From Cenococcum geophilum 1.58 (Eukaryota; Ascomycota; Dothideomycetes; Gloniales; Gloniaceae): a stretch of DNA of 64,000 bases. The translations under genes were made by a program, and so were the position numbers. The stretch covers positions 186,001-250,000 of the forward strand of contig KV748215.1 of assembly GCA_001692895.1 (NCBI GenBank), given 5' to 3'. The notes beneath the pieces were generated by a model, which searched no databases, had not been told where the DNA came from, and was given only the letters and a program-made list of their open reading frames with translations. Positions 38,551 to 51,600 of this stretch are shown here, piece after piece. Numbering within the stretch: the first letter of the stretch is position 1; every line of letters begins with the position of its first letter.

Positions 38551-41500
38551 TTACGTTGCGCCTTTTTTTTTTCTTCTTTACTAACGCTTAGCCTATAACT
38601 AATTCTACGTCTCTATAATACCGCAGATGCTGCTAGAAGCAGCATATCTATAAGTTACCTCACTTTATACTCCTAAAGAATTAACGATAGTAAGACGAAA
38701 TTCCTTACTAGCCACTATGTTAAACTCAAAGAATAACCTAATACCTATATTAAAACCACAACACCAATTAGTCCTAGGAGGATTTAATTTGTTAGCCCTA
38801 GCCTTAACCCCTAAAGGGAAGCCTAGTGGCTTAAAAGACTACAACAACTATAAGGGGGACATTAATAATATCTTATCCTTTATTAACTATATAACCATGG
38901 ATAAATAAGCTAAAGGGCTACTACTTATTAAGATCGAGATACGAAACGCTAAGATATTTATAAAAATAGTAGCATAAGAACCCAATAAATACTACCGCCT
39001 TCTATAGAACTACTATCTAAAGCTTACATAAGCTAAGATGCGTGCTGCTTAAGATTATAATATTATCCAAAACCTACAAGCTTGTAAGGCGCTCGCTAAT
39101 AACATACGCTAAGAGATTAAAGACGACCTCTATGCGTCTAAACGCGACGTCTAACAATTAAAGAAGGCCAAGATTATACTTATTGCTACGGTTACCGAAA
39201 GAGAGGGTATAATTAAATACCTATAATCTTAGCTTAATGAGCACATTTATAATAATACTAGATACCTCTCTACTATATATAACACCACCTAAGTCTCTAT
39301 GCCCCCGGCAACCTTACCTACTTAACGCTTAATAAAAGGTTAGCGCTAAGCAGCTTTACCTAACGGGAACCCCTACTATAGCAGCGGCGACAACAAAAGC
39401 TACAATAATTAAACCTAAACTACTACTATAGGGTCCAATACACGCTACCCTAATCCCCTAATCTTTAAGGGTAACCGTAAGGAATACAGCCACTAGAAGA
39501 TATAAACCCGCGAGAAACTAACCTAGAGCACCTACCTTTTCCCCATAGAAGATACTAAGATTGGCTATATTATTGGACGAACGAAGGGCATCCCGTTTAA
39601 TAGGCTTTTCGCTTAATAGGAGACTAGCAGTCCCTAGAAGTGGTAGTCCCACCAGGAAGTCCTTAATAACCTTAACTAAATATACCACGACTATAACCTA
39701 GTGGCCACTAGTTAAGCTAAACTACGCGCCCTAAAGATAAGTCCTACTAAATTATTCAACGAGTTTTATGTTAAATTCTAGGAATATACCAGAGTCCTCG
39801 CCTAAGACGACGCTAAAGACTAGGAAGATCTCCTTAAAAAAGTCACTTATTGCCTTAGTCACGCAGCCGCCAGCTATAACTATAATAACGTTTATAATAT
39901 GGTAGTAGCCCTATAGAAGATTAAACGACGGCTAAACTAGATTACTACTGCAAACCCCTACCCAAAGACCTCCCTATAGAAGCCCTCCGGACCTACTAAA
40001 CTACCGACGCCTACTACCCTAAGTAACACCACTGGTCCTAATATCGACCTCTCCATACTAGCTTTCCTAAAAAAGCTACTAGATAAAGAGCGTAAGCTAC
40101 TCCGGAAGCTAAGGCGTTGCTATAGATGCCGTTAAGAAGGCTATTATAGCTATAGCTTAAACTGCCTAATAGCTAGGTTTAGCAGCCGCCGTTAAATACC
40201 TAACCCTATGCCCTAGACACTAAATATATTACTACACGCCGCTACTATATAAGACGAAGATGCAGCAATGGTAGTATAATTAGACGCGGAAGCGGAAAAT
40301 ATAAAGTTTTAGCCCTAAGTTATAGGTTAGGATACTCTAATAATAGAGGGATTTATATATCGGCTTNCTTAATAGATAGCTTAGTAAGAATAGAAGGACA
40401 AAAGCAAATAGTCTTACCTATAGAGGGAACTACTGCTAAGAAACAATATAAAACCCGTTCTATAATTAACTACGGAGCTACTAATAAATTTATAGATACC
40501 TAATTTGTACGTACTTATAACCTACCTACTTTACCCCTCACCAAAGCCTGCGCCCTATAACTCGTTGACGGTAGTTATACTATATAAAAGATTACCTATA
40601 TAGCACAACTCTACCTAAATATAAACGGACACTAGGAGGAGCTTTAGGCCTATATTACACCACTTGCGAACTACCCTATTATTCTTAGAATAAACTGGCT
40701 TAAATAATATAACCCCACCATTAACTGGCAAAAGAGAGAAGTAACCTTTAACTCTAAATACTGCAGAGAGACTTACCTAGGGCACGGCCTAGCCGCCTCT
40801 ATTTACTCCCTAGGACATTAACCTAAGGAAACCCTTATTACCCTACCCACGACTAACTGCCACTACGTAAGCGCCGCGGCCTTTTACCGCATAGTATATA
40901 GGAAAGGCTAAACCGTTGCCGTAGCCTCCTAATTATAACTATATAAGCTTAATAAAGATTAGGACTACGTCCTCTATAGTAACAGGATAGATATAGTCAA
41001 TCTCCTAGAAAACAATGCCCCCGCAGAACTCTACGGACTTTCACCCTTAGACTTTAAGAAGTTTATAAAGCTTAAAAAAGGACTTACTAACGAGGAACTC
41101 CGCAAGCTTCTCCCTAAGAGATACTATAACTTTATTAACGTATGCTTACAAAAGAGCGTAGATATACTCCCCCTACATTAACCTAACAACTATGCCATTA
41201 ATATTAAATAAGGAAAAACGTCACTTTATAAGAGACCTTACCCAATATTAAAAGACGAACTCTTAGTTATTAAAAAGTATATTAACGAGCACCTTAATAA
41301 AGGGTTTATTCGTCCTAGTATGTCCCTAGCAGCCGCCCCTATTCTCCTTACTAAAAAGCTAAAAGGAGGTATTTAATTCTATATTAACTATAGAGGACTT
41401 AACGCTATTATAATTAAGAACTGATACCCCGTACCGCTTATACGCGAGACCCTTAAACGGCTTAGCTAAGCCAAAATCTATACTAAACTCGATATTATTG

Positions 41501-44500
41501 CCGCCTTTAACCGCCTCTAAATACGGGAAGGTGACGAATAGAAAACCGTATTCGTATTGCGCTTCGGCCAATTTAAATACACCGTTATGCCTTTTAGCGT
41601 ATGCAACGGCCTAGGCAGCTTCTAAAGCTATATTAATAATGCCTTACGGGACTACCTTAACAACTTCTACTCCGCGTACCTGGACGATATACTTATTTAT
41701 AGCAACGACCCTTTTAAGCATACCGAGCACGTTTAAAAGGTCCTATAGCGCCTTAGAGATGTAGGACTTTACATTAATTTAAAGAAGTACGAATTCTCAG
41801 TTATAGAAGTAAAATACCTTAAACTAATTATTACTACTAAGGGTGTCCGTATGGACCCTAAAAAAGTATACATAATTACTGGATGGTAAACCCCTACCTG
41901 CATTAAGGACGTATAAGCCTTCCTTGGTTTCGCTAACTTCTATCAGAAATTTATATATAACTTCTTGGGTGTTATAGCACCATTTATAGCAATGATGCGA
42001 ATAAAGGGCCTTTCCGCGAAAGAAAGAAAAACACATCTACGTTTTATCTAGATGCCTAAATGCGAAAAGGCGTTCTAAGACTTAAAAGATGCGTTTACCA
42101 AAGCACCTATCCTAGCTTACTTTATACTAGGACGACAACTCTATCTTAAGACTGACTCCTTAGACCACGTCAACGCGGGCGTCCTCTCCTAGATAGGCGA
42201 CGACGGTCTCCTCCACCTAGTCGCATTCTACTCGTCTAAGCTTATACTATAAGAATGTAACTACAAGATCTATAATAAGGAACTCCTCGCAATTATATAA
42301 GCGTTTGAGGAATTTTAACCGGAACTCTCCTTAGCAGAACCTAACTAGCCAACTAAGGTCCTTACGGATTATCGCAACCTTAAGTACTTTATAACTACGA
42401 AATAACTAAACTAACGCTAAGCACGTTAGAACGAGTTCCTCTCTAGTTTTAACTTTAAAATTGTATATAGGCTAGGAGTATAAGGTACTAAGCCTAATAG
42501 CCTAACACGCCGTTTACAAGACCTTCCTCAGTTAAAAGATAACCCTTATAATTAATTCCAACGACAAACAATCCTAAAAGCACAAAACTTAGCCCTAGGC
42601 ATACTACCCAAGATAGAACCAACCGCCCCTTAGCTTTATACCACAGAACTAGAGTTACCCCCTAAAATCGATAAACTCATTACTGTAGTATATAACACCC
42701 CTATTAACCTATTACTGTATTAACTAATTACCGTAAAGATCGCTAGTACCCGTATACTGCCTATTAACCTCCAAAGTTTAGGCCAGATTAATATAGCAGC
42801 CTTAAAAGTAAAAGAGAATAGGCTCTATTATAGAGGCCGTCTATTTATCCCCAACTTAGAAGACCTATAACGGCAACTAATCCAAATGGCCTATAACCTC
42901 CGATTAAGCGGCCACCTAGGTAAAGGAGGAACCTATAAGCTTCTTAGCCAATACTACTTCTGGCCCAAAATAATAGACTTAGTTAAACGCTTTATAAGCG
43001 CCTGCTATAGCTATAAACGTGCTAAAGCATTTCACACAAAATACTAAGGACTACTATACCCTCTACTAGTACCTATATAACGATGGGCAGATATCGCCAT
43101 AGATTTCGTTATTAACCTACCGCCTTATAAGCGATATGGCTGAACCTATAAGAACATCCTTATAATAATATGCTAACTTATAAAAGAACGCCACTACGTC
43201 CTAACTAAAGGCGTAGCCGTAAGCAACATTGCCGACACCTTTCTCCGCAAAGTCTACCGACTATATAGGTTACCCGACTCTATTACGTCTAACTAAGGCA
43301 CATAATTTAACTCTAACGTATAGAGGCGGATCTGCTAACGCCTTAGTATCTCCGTTAAGATGTCTATATCCTTTTACTATAAAACTGCGGGATAACCGGA
43401 AAACGCTAACGCTAGTATAAAGGCGTACTTACGACAGGTAGTCGCCTATAGTTAGGACGACTGGGTAGACTACCTTCCACTAGGTAAATTTGTAGCAAAT
43501 AACTATATCTTAGCCACTACAGGACTTACCCCGTTCTTCGCGAATAAAGGATATTACCTATAATCCGGTATAGAGCCACTAGAGCCTATTGATAAGAAAC
43601 TGCCATATGGAAAACGCCTTAAGATGCTACTTACTAATTAATATGCAGACTGTATAAAAGACCTACTTAACTACTATAAAGGAGAGATGGCCTGGGCCCA
43701 AGCAAAATAAGCTTACTTCGCCGACCGCTATAGAATACTACTACCGGAGATACGTGTTGGTGATTAGGTATGGCTAGATATACGTAATATCTCTACGCAG
43801 AGGCCTATAAAGTCACTTAATTATAAAAACCTCGGCCCCTATCTAATTAAACGAGTTATTAATAGGGGAGCTGCATACGAACTAGAGCTCCCGCCTACCC
43901 TAGCCACCCGCGGGATATAGCCTATATTTCACCCATGGCTACTACACCTTTACTAGCCTAACCCTTTACCGGGACAGACACAGCCTAAACCCCTACTAGT
44001 ACTAATCCGAGATGAGAACAAAGACGAGAACCATAAGGAGTGGACCGTTAAACGAATTATTGACTCTAAATACTTTAGTAAAGGCAGAGGACGACGGCTC
44101 TACTATAGAGCTATCTACATAGGATTTAACATAGATTAGCTAAAATAGTAACTATGGGAAGACTTTAAAAATGCAAAGGACCTAATTAGCGACTTTTACT
44201 ACGCGAACCCACAGAAACCGGGCCTAAGCAGAGATTTTATACCTAATCCTCTATAGGAGCCCTTATAGAGTTAAACCGTTATATATTGCTACGTAAGGGC
44301 AAATTACCGTTAGATTGCCGCAGATTGCTATTATGTAATGGCAAAATACGATCACGTAACCAGAATATTAATAAGATGTTTAGGAACTTCGACCAGCGGT
44401 TAAAGTTATCTAATTAATCGGATTCTTAGGTGCCAAGCCTTATTACATAACATTATTTTAAGCCCTTAGCGATACCCCCTTTACTTTTCCTTCTCTATAC

Positions 44501-44574
44501 CTTAAATGTCCCTTTTATATATATATAGCAACTATAGCGTCGCCGGAGCTCCGCCTCTATAAGAGGGGGGGTAG

Positions 44575-44767
44575 TGTTACGAAACCCCACCGTAGGGGCC
44601 TCCATAGGAGAGCCCTATGCTCTCGCGTACACCTCGCGTACAGCTTACGTCAGCTACGCGTAGGTATATCACCTCCTTACGCCCTTAACCCTTACAATCG
44701 ATCGCGTAACGTCTTATAGACTCCCCAAATACATACGCTTTGTAGCTATTACCCGCGCTCCGTAACA
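44575..44767 (+). repeat. 3' LTR of the inner gypsy
   Basis: 193 bp, TGTTACGAAACCCC to CTCCGTAACA. It follows a purine-rich run (AAGAGGGGGGGTAG) at about 44561-44574 that is placed like a polypurine tract. Confidence 0.9.
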
Positions 44768-44772
44768 TATAG

Positions 44773-45290
44773 ATAGGTAGGCATAAATAGGTAAATACTA
44801 ATAGGTAGGTAGATATAGATAAGTAGGTAGATATAAATAGGTAAATAGATATAGATAGGCAGGTAGATATAGATAGGTAAGTAGATATAGATAGGTAAGC
44901 AGATATAAATAGGTAGGTAGATATAAATAAGTAGATATAGATAGGTAGGCAGATATAGATAGGTAAGTAGATATAGATAGGTAAGCAGATATAAATAGGT
45001 AGGTAGATGCTAATAGGTAGGTAAATATAAATAGGTAGGTAGATATAAATAAGTAGATATAAATAGGTAGGTAGATATAGATAGGTAAGTAGATATAGAT
45101 AGGTAAGCAGATATAGATAGGTAAGTAAATACTAATAGGTAGGTAAATATAGATAGGTAGGTAGATATAGATAAGTAGGCAAATATAGATAGGTAGATGT
45201 AGATAGGTAGGTAATATAGATAGGTAGGTAGATATAGATAGATAGGCGATATAGGTAGGTAGATAAGTTAATAGGTATAATAAATAGGTA
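44773..45290 (+). repeat. TAGATAGGTAGG microsatellite array, left arm
   Basis: About 520 bp of GATA/GGTA repeats (TAGATATAGATAGGTAGG). The inner gypsy landed at its edge, and the target duplication TATAG is part of the array motif. The mirror array is at about 45990-46387. Confidence 0.88.
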
Positions 45291-45989
45291 AAAGAGAACC
45301 ATTGCTATATTATATTAAATTATCTAAAATAATAATATTTATTTTACTAGCCTTACAAATAGCTTTAAAATAGCTTTTATTTATTTAAAATATGCTATTA
45401 GTATAAAAGAGGTAAATATAATTATGGTTACTAAATACGTAAATTGCTGGTAGGTTACGCGTAGGTTATATATAGGTTGCGCGTAGGTTACGTATAGGTT
45501 GCGTATAGGTTACGCGTAGGCTATATATAGGCTATATATTAAAAAAACATAATATAGGCTAGTCGGTCGAGTTACTAAATGACCTTAACTACGCGCTAAT
45601 TGCGTCAACTACTAACTATTAAGGCTATTAAAAGGGTACTATATTTTATTAATATAGTTTATTAGCAAAATATAGTACCCTTTTAATAGCCTTAATAGTT
45701 AGTAGTTAACGCAATTAGCGCGCAGTTAAGGGCATTTAGCAACTTGACCGACTAGCCTATATCGTGTTTTTTTAATACATAGCCTACGCGCAGCCTATAC
45801 GCAACCTACGCGTAACCTACGCGTAACCTACTAGTAATCTACGCATTTAGCAACCATAATTATATTTACCTCTTTTATACTAATAATATATTTTAAATAA
45901 ATAAAAGCTATTTTAAAGCTATTTATAAGGCTAGCAAAATAAATATTATTATTTTAGATAATTTAATATAATATAGCAATAGTTCTCTT
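45291..45989. repeat. Central core of the palindrome
   Basis: Mirrored single-copy DNA meets at a 19-bp spacer (45648-45666) flanked by AGGGTACTATATTTT / AAAATATAGTACCCT. It includes a short array of GGTTACGCGTA units (about 45444-45540, mirrored at about 45775-45850). Apart from the spacer the arms are complementary over more than 300 bp each, so this DNA could fold into a cruciform or its transcript into a long hairpin. Confidence 0.85.
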
Positions 45990-46387
45990 CTACTTATCTA
46001 CCTATTAACTTACCTACCTGCCTATATCGCCTACCTATTTATATTACCTACCTATCTATATCTACCTATCTATATTTACCTACCTATCTACATCTACCTA
46101 CTTATCTATATTTACCTACCCGTTAGTATCTATCTACCTATTTATATCTACTTACCTATCTATATCTACCTACCTATTTATATCTACTTATTTATATTTA
46201 CCTACCTATCTATATCTACCTACCTATTAGCATTTACCTACCTATCTATATCTACTTGCCTATCTATATCTACTTACCTATCTATATCTGCCTACTTATC
46301 TATATCTGCTTACCTATCTACATTTACCTACCTATCTATATCTACCTACCCGTTAGCATCTACCTATTTATGCCTACCTATCTATAC
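45990..46387 (-). repeat. TAGATAGGTAGG microsatellite array, right arm
   Basis: Mirror of 44773-45290 (CCTACCTATCTATATCTA units), about 400 bp. Confidence 0.88.
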
Positions 46388-46439
46388 TACCTTAATTTAA
46401 TCGATTAATTAAATCGTTTATAGTGTTGGCTGGCTAGTC

Positions 46440-47036
46440 GTTGTTATCTAGCTTTAGCGACAGTTGTCTAGTTCTGGCGACGGTTGTCTAGTTTTAGCGA
46501 CGGTCGTCTAGCTCTAGCAACGGTCGTCTAGTTCTGGTAACGGTCGTCTAGTTTTGGCGACAGTCGTCTAGTTCTAGTAACGGTTGTTTAGCTAGTAACA
46601 GTCGTCTAGTTCTAGCGATAGTCGTTTAATTCTAGTAACGGTTATCTGGCTAGTGACGGTTATCTAATTCTAGTAATAGTCGTCTAGCTAGCGACGGTTG
46701 TCTGGTTCTGGTGACGATTATCTAGCTCTGGTAACGGTCGTTTGGTTCTAGTAACGGTCATCTAGCTAGCGACGGTCGTCTAGTTCTAGCGACGGTTGTC
46801 TAGTTCTAGTGACAGTTATCTAGTTCTAGCGACGGTCGTCTAGCTCTAGTAACGGTTATCTAGTTCTAGTAACGGTCGTCTAGCTAGCGACGGTTGTCTA
46901 GTTCTGGCGACGATTGTCTAGCTCTGGCAACGGTCGTCTAGTTCTAGTGACGGTCGTCTAGCTAGTAATAGTTATCTAGTTTTAGTAACGGTTATCTAGT
47001 TCTAGTAACGGTTATCTAGTTCTAGCAACGGTTCTC
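46440..47036 (-). repeat. GACGACCGT minisatellite, right arm
   Basis: Mirror of 37799-38295, about 600 bp, unit GGCGACGGTCGTCTAGTTCT with variants. Confidence 0.85.
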
Positions 47037-47164
47037 TATTGGCTGCCGTTCTAGTGCCTTTTTAGGTAGGGAGGATATAAAGAAAGAAGGAAGGGTAAAA
47101 AATAAGGTGGCTATATAGGGTAGAGGCACGTATAGAGGCTATTAGGAATATAGCGGGGACCCGA

Positions 47165-47512
47165 TATAGAGCTTTGTGTAGAGCCTCTGTACGTAGAGCT
47201 TCGCGTAGAGCCTCGTATAGAGCCTTTATATATAGAGCTTCTCGCAGAGCCTCGTATAGAGCCTCTATATGTAGAGCTTCGCGTAGACCCTTACGTAGAC
47301 CCTCGCGTAAACCCTCGTATAAAGCTTCGTGTAGAGCTTTATATAGAGCCTCTATATATAGAGCTTTATATAGAGCCTTATATAGAGCCTTATACAAAAC
47401 TTTGTATAGAGCTTTATATAGAGCCTCTATACGCAAAGCTTTGTATAGAGCCTCTATACGCAGAGCTTTGTATAAAGCTTCGTATAGAGCCTTATATAAA
47501 GCCTCTAAGTAA
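47165..47512 (-). repeat. 12-bp TATAGAGCTTTG tandem array, right arm
   Basis: Mirror of 36946-37668 in opposite orientation, about 350 bp. Open readings on both strands here are simple products of the 12-bp unit. Confidence 0.85.
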
Positions 47513-47639
47513 TAAGACTATAAGATTGTATAAGATTGTATAAGATTATATAAGATTATATATAATAGTTAAATATATAGTATATAACTTTACCTTAATC
47601 GCATATTAAGAAATATACAGTTAGCTTTTAAAGTTATTA

Positions 47640-48183
47640 AGTAGGTTAACTGTATATTAAGTTAGTTAAATTATATATTAAGTAGGTTAACTACGTGTTA
47701 AGTTAGTTAAATTGTATATTAAGTAGGTCAACTGCGTATTAAGTTAGTTAAATATATATTAAGTAGGTTAACTGCGTGTCGAGTTGGTTAAATTATATAT
47801 AAGTAGGTCAACTGCGTGTTAAGTTAGTTAAATTGCATATTAAGTAGGTCACTACGTGTTAAGTTAGTTAAATGCATATTAAGTAGGTCAACTATGTGTT
47901 AAGTTAGTTAATTACATGTTAAGTAGGTCAACTGCGTATTGAGTTAGTTAAATTGCATGTTAAGTAGGTCAACTGCGTGTTAAGTTAGTTAAATTGCATA
48001 TTAAGTAGGTTAACTGCGTGTTAAGTTAGTTAAATTGCATGTTAAGTAGGTCAACTGCGTGTTAAGTTAGTTAAATTGCATATTAAGTAGGTTAACTGCG
48101 TGTTAAGTTGGTTAAATTGCATGTTAAGTAGGTCAACTGCGTGTCAAGTTAGTCAATTGCGTGTTAAGTTGGTTAAATTGCAT
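47640..48183 (-). repeat. Outer TTAAC-rich tandem array, right arm
   Basis: Mirror of 36500-36815 in the opposite orientation (TTAAGTAGGTCAACTGCGTG, TTAAGTTAGTTAAATTGCAT half-units). CG and CA dinucleotides are kept better here than in the left arm. Confidence 0.75.
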
Positions 48184-48248
48184 ATTAATTACGCGAAACG
48201 CGAAAACCAAAGTCTACTTAAATCTCATCCTGCGAATATTTTCCCGAT
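48184..48248 (-). repeat. Terminal inverted segment of the palindrome, right
   Basis: Reverse complement of 36435-36499, ending TTTTCCCGAT at the junction with the gypsy LTR. Confidence 0.75.
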
Positions 48249-48610
48249 GTTGGTTAATATAAGCACGGTCTAGGATAGAACCCGTAGAACTATATAACAA
48301 GAAATGGTAACTAAGGTCATATAAGGTGCTATAAGAGGAACGAGAGAAATAAAGGGAATTTACGTACCTTATATACAAAACGTATATTATATATAAGAAG
48401 GATTTTATAGGAGTACAGTTATGTATTTAAGGACCCTTAGTCCCTACCTAGATAGTTCCTTCCTTATAGTAATTCTTAGAATACAATTAGAGTTAATCTA
48501 TTAGGCAACCACTCTACCAGTTATTATTACGTTGTTAATTTACTTGCAATACCTATACACCTAGCCCATTAACAAGCCTACTGTAGTCCCTACTATAAGG
48601 CTTCGTTATA
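48249..48610 (+). repeat. 5' LTR of the host gypsy, second part (362 bp)
   Basis: Aligns with 55847-56208 over exactly 362 bp. Together with the 59 bp at 36376-36434 this restores a 421-bp LTR with no base lost or duplicated at the palindrome insertion point. Confidence 0.87.
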
Positions 48611-51600
48611 TAATTACTACTACAGTTACAGTTTTAATAAGTTAAATAACATGCCACTAAAAGCAGCTACTATAACGATATTAATGGCGGCAACTACGTT
48701 AGGATTAGGTAACGATATTAGTATAGCAGACACTGACTTATAATAATTTATAATAGTAGGACAGTTATAAATAATAGTTAATTAGCTAACGGGAGATAAT
48801 ACGGCACTTGAAAATAGGATTAATAGAATAAAAGCAGTAAAGGTTAAGTTACTATTAATTAAAAGATTCTTAGGAGAAAGATTAAAGCTTAAAGGATTTC
48901 TTACGTAAATATACTTTAAGGTTGCGTAGGAAGGAGCAAAGCTAGTAATAACTATGGATTAAGTAGTATATACAGGATTGTTCTTATTAAGAAGAGCACT
49001 TAAATAGTTTAAGCCTTATCTTATAGAGATATAAGCAAATAGAATGATAATAACAAACTAGGAAGTACGGTTTATATTTTTAAGCTAAAATAGATTTGTA
49101 AAGCGATTTATATAAATATTTAGGGACCCGGAAGCAATAACTATAGTAAAAAGAAAGCTTTAGGACCTAACGTAACGGACTTTAGCGATTAAGTATATAA
49201 TATAATTCTAAATACTAGCTATATAACTTAAGTGGAATAATAAGGCGCTTATAGCATAGTATAAATAGGGACTTAAGGCTAAAGTCTAGAACGCAATTAT
49301 TCTAATAGAAGATGCGGACACCCTAAGGGAATTAATAGATTAAGCGATTAAGATTAATAATAGGATCTTCTAAAGGGAATAGGCTAAGAAGGGCTAGGAT
49401 AGAGTTCTATAGTTATATAAGATATAGAGTATATAATGACTAAAGCTAAATTAGAAACTATGGTATAGCGCAAAGCTAATGGACCTAAGCGGTACTAAAG
49501 AAGCCTATAGGAGATAGAGTAAGAAACTATAAAAACCTAGAGGTTAAGGATCTAGTGATTATAGGACTAAGGAGCATAGGCTAAACTAGGGATCTTAATA
49601 GTAGAAGACGTTTAGGCGGACTCTATAATAAAGTTAATAGTTTAGAGACGGAGCTTATATAAATTATAAAAAATAGGGTTACTTTGTAAGGGATTATAAA
49701 GATAGTTAGAGTTACTATATAATAAAGGGAACTAGACCAGTAGTATATAATATATATATATAAAGGGATAATAGTGCGCTATAAGAAATAAAAGAATATT
49801 TAATTAGAAGTTTTGCGTTTTATTATAACAACGTATGCCAAATTTATAAAGACGCTAAGTATAGTGTAAGCTATTGGCTATAAGAGCTAGAGTTAAAGGG
49901 ACTTAGAGGAACTAAAGAGTTAGATAAAAATAAGATTAACTCTATAAGCTGGATTAAGATATTATAGCAATATACGGATAAAGATTAGTAATAATAATAA
50001 TAGAGTCGGAGTACTTATTAATTAATAGTAATAAGGATAGTAAAGGAACTAACTAGGGGTATCTAAACCTTAATAATATAATAGAAGTAGAGACTAAAAC
50101 CGCTATAAAGTAAGGTTTAGTAACGGGTATTATAATACTATTAGATACAGTATCTATTACTTTATAAGACGGAAGAAGTAATATCTAGAAACGATTAAGT
50201 AAGTAAACAACTGCTAGTGCTAGCTTACTACTTAATAAAGGCAAAAAGCTAAAGGCTTAAGATTCTTAAGACAAGATAAAAGATAACTAAGATTCTTAAG
50301 ATAAGATAAGGTAAGCTTAAAGACCTATAATAGACAGAAACCGATAGAGTAGAGTAGTAGCTTAGTTTAAGGATATATAAATAAGCTTAGGATAAGAATT
50401 CCCAACAGTATAAGACTTTTAAGATAAGATAAATGAGATCTAGGACTCTTAAGAAGAGATAAGGATACTAGTTAAGCCTAGTTGGACTAAAGTAGGAGCT
50501 AAGCTTAAGTTAGAAGTAAGCTTAGGATTAAAGAATCTAAGGGGTTAAAAATTCGGAGTATAAATCAGGATACCTATAAGTAAGAAGTAAGAGGCTTCTT
50601 TATAGATTAGAGAATCTATAGCGTAAATAGTAATTAGACTAAGAGACAGATATATAGACCTAGAGGACTTATTAGGGGAATATAGTGTTTAGCCTAAAGA
50701 TTAAAAAGTTAATACCAAGATTAAAAAGCATAAAAACTTTAAAGATCTACTTGTAAGACGCAATATAAAGGAAACCATAGAGGAATTTAGGGTAAGAATT
50801 ACCTTATAGTAAGAACAGAAACTAGATAAAAAATCTAGCATATTAGGACGTATAAAGGATAAAGCACTAATACAAAGAATTACTAATAGGCCTAGAATAG
50901 GCATACTAAGAGCTAAGTAGCTTACTAAACTAAAACAAGAAGAGGATCTAGGGATTCCTACTAGGTTCAAAGAACGACACACTAAAGGCTGTTACAACGT
51001 AGTAATAAAGAGATATTTCCTTACGGACGAGCTATATATACTTAAGCAGCTATACTAAAAGTAGTATAGGCAACAATATAACAATAAGTGGGAAGATTTC
51101 TATATATAGTTGGATAAGAAAGTTATCCAAGACCACCCGATTATAGAGAAGGCTATAACTTATATTAAGGGGGCCTTAATTATAACATTAAAAGATCTAG
51201 AGGAGTAATTAGAGGACTAGAGAAGTAAAAAACGAATCTCGGTACCTGCGAACGAAGTTATAACGCTTAGATTAACACGAGAGAGGTTTAAACTTAAGGA
51301 TAAGGATAAGCCAAGAGTTAACCTAAGATATTAAGCATATTATATACTATTATAGATAGCATATATGGATAATACGTATAATATATATAGAGCACTAAAG
51401 AACAAAAATTAAAAGTATCTAATAAGGATATATTAGATAATAGATAAGGTGAAATATAAAAACGCTAAATATATGTATAGTTAGTACCTAATAGAAGTTT
51501 AAGAATAAGGGGACTTAATACTTTAACTAGGAAGATTCCTTACGGAAAAATACCTAGATAAATAATAATGGTGGGAATGTCTAGAGAATACCTATCTATA

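Larger units (their letters stand above)
38358..44767 (+). mobile_element. Fossil Ty3/gypsy chromovirus inserted in the palindrome
   Basis: 6.4 kb with 193-bp LTRs and a TATAG target duplication. Parts in order on the plus strand: Gag about 38717-40250 (starting MLNSKNNLIPILKPQ), protease about 40440-40560, reverse transcriptase about 41220-41730 (TKLDIIAAFNRLQIREGDE and [10 protein letters not shown] readable), RNase H about 42080-42440, integrase about 42830-43600 (an HHCC zinc region near 42900-43030), and a chromodomain about 44035-44180 (EWTVKRIIDSKYF). The element is full length and the best preserved gypsy here, but still broken in many places. Its LTRs differ at roughly 20 sites by hand count, all transitions. 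It is a different family from the other two gypsy fossils. Confidence 0.9.
36435..48248. mobile_element. Giant palindromic element built of mirrored tandem-repeat arrays
   Basis: With the gypsy at 38358-44767 and one copy of its target duplication set aside, this is about 5.4 kb. The left arm is 36435-38357 plus 44773-45647 (about 2.8 kb), the spacer 45648-45666 (19 bp), and the right arm 45667-48248 (about 2.6 kb). The ends read CATCGGGAAAATATTCGC and its complement. Both arms carry the same modules in mirror order: an outer TTAAC-rich array, a TATAATCTTA tract, a 12-bp CTCTATATAAAG array, a linker, a GACGACCGT array, a linker, a TAGATAGGTAGG array, a linker, a GGTTACGCGTA array and a unique core. 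Arrays differ in length between arms. I see no gene and no match to a family I know. Confidence 0.8.

Noticed and set aside
44773-45290. Telomere-type repeat
   Set aside because: The TAGATAGGTAGG motif is not TTAGGG, and it is mirrored inside the palindrome. It is a microsatellite.
47062-47512. Overlapping 124- and 112-residue open readings on opposite strands
   Set aside because: Same 12-bp array in the right arm of the palindrome. Opposite-strand overlap and pure repeat composition argue against genes.
36435-48248. Helitron interpretation of the palindrome
   Set aside because: Helitrons start TC, end CTRR near a small hairpin and enter between A and T. This element has inverted CATCGGG/CCCGAT ends and enters between A and G.
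36435-48248. Palindrome as an ordinary long-TIR DNA transposon with a transposase
   Set aside because: No transposase reading on either strand. Everything outside the inserted gypsy is arrays and short linkers.
50701-50982. 93-residue minus-strand reading in the gypsy element
   Set aside because: Antisense to the element's plus-strand gag-pol. Hydrophobic composition typical of a reverse-strand shadow.
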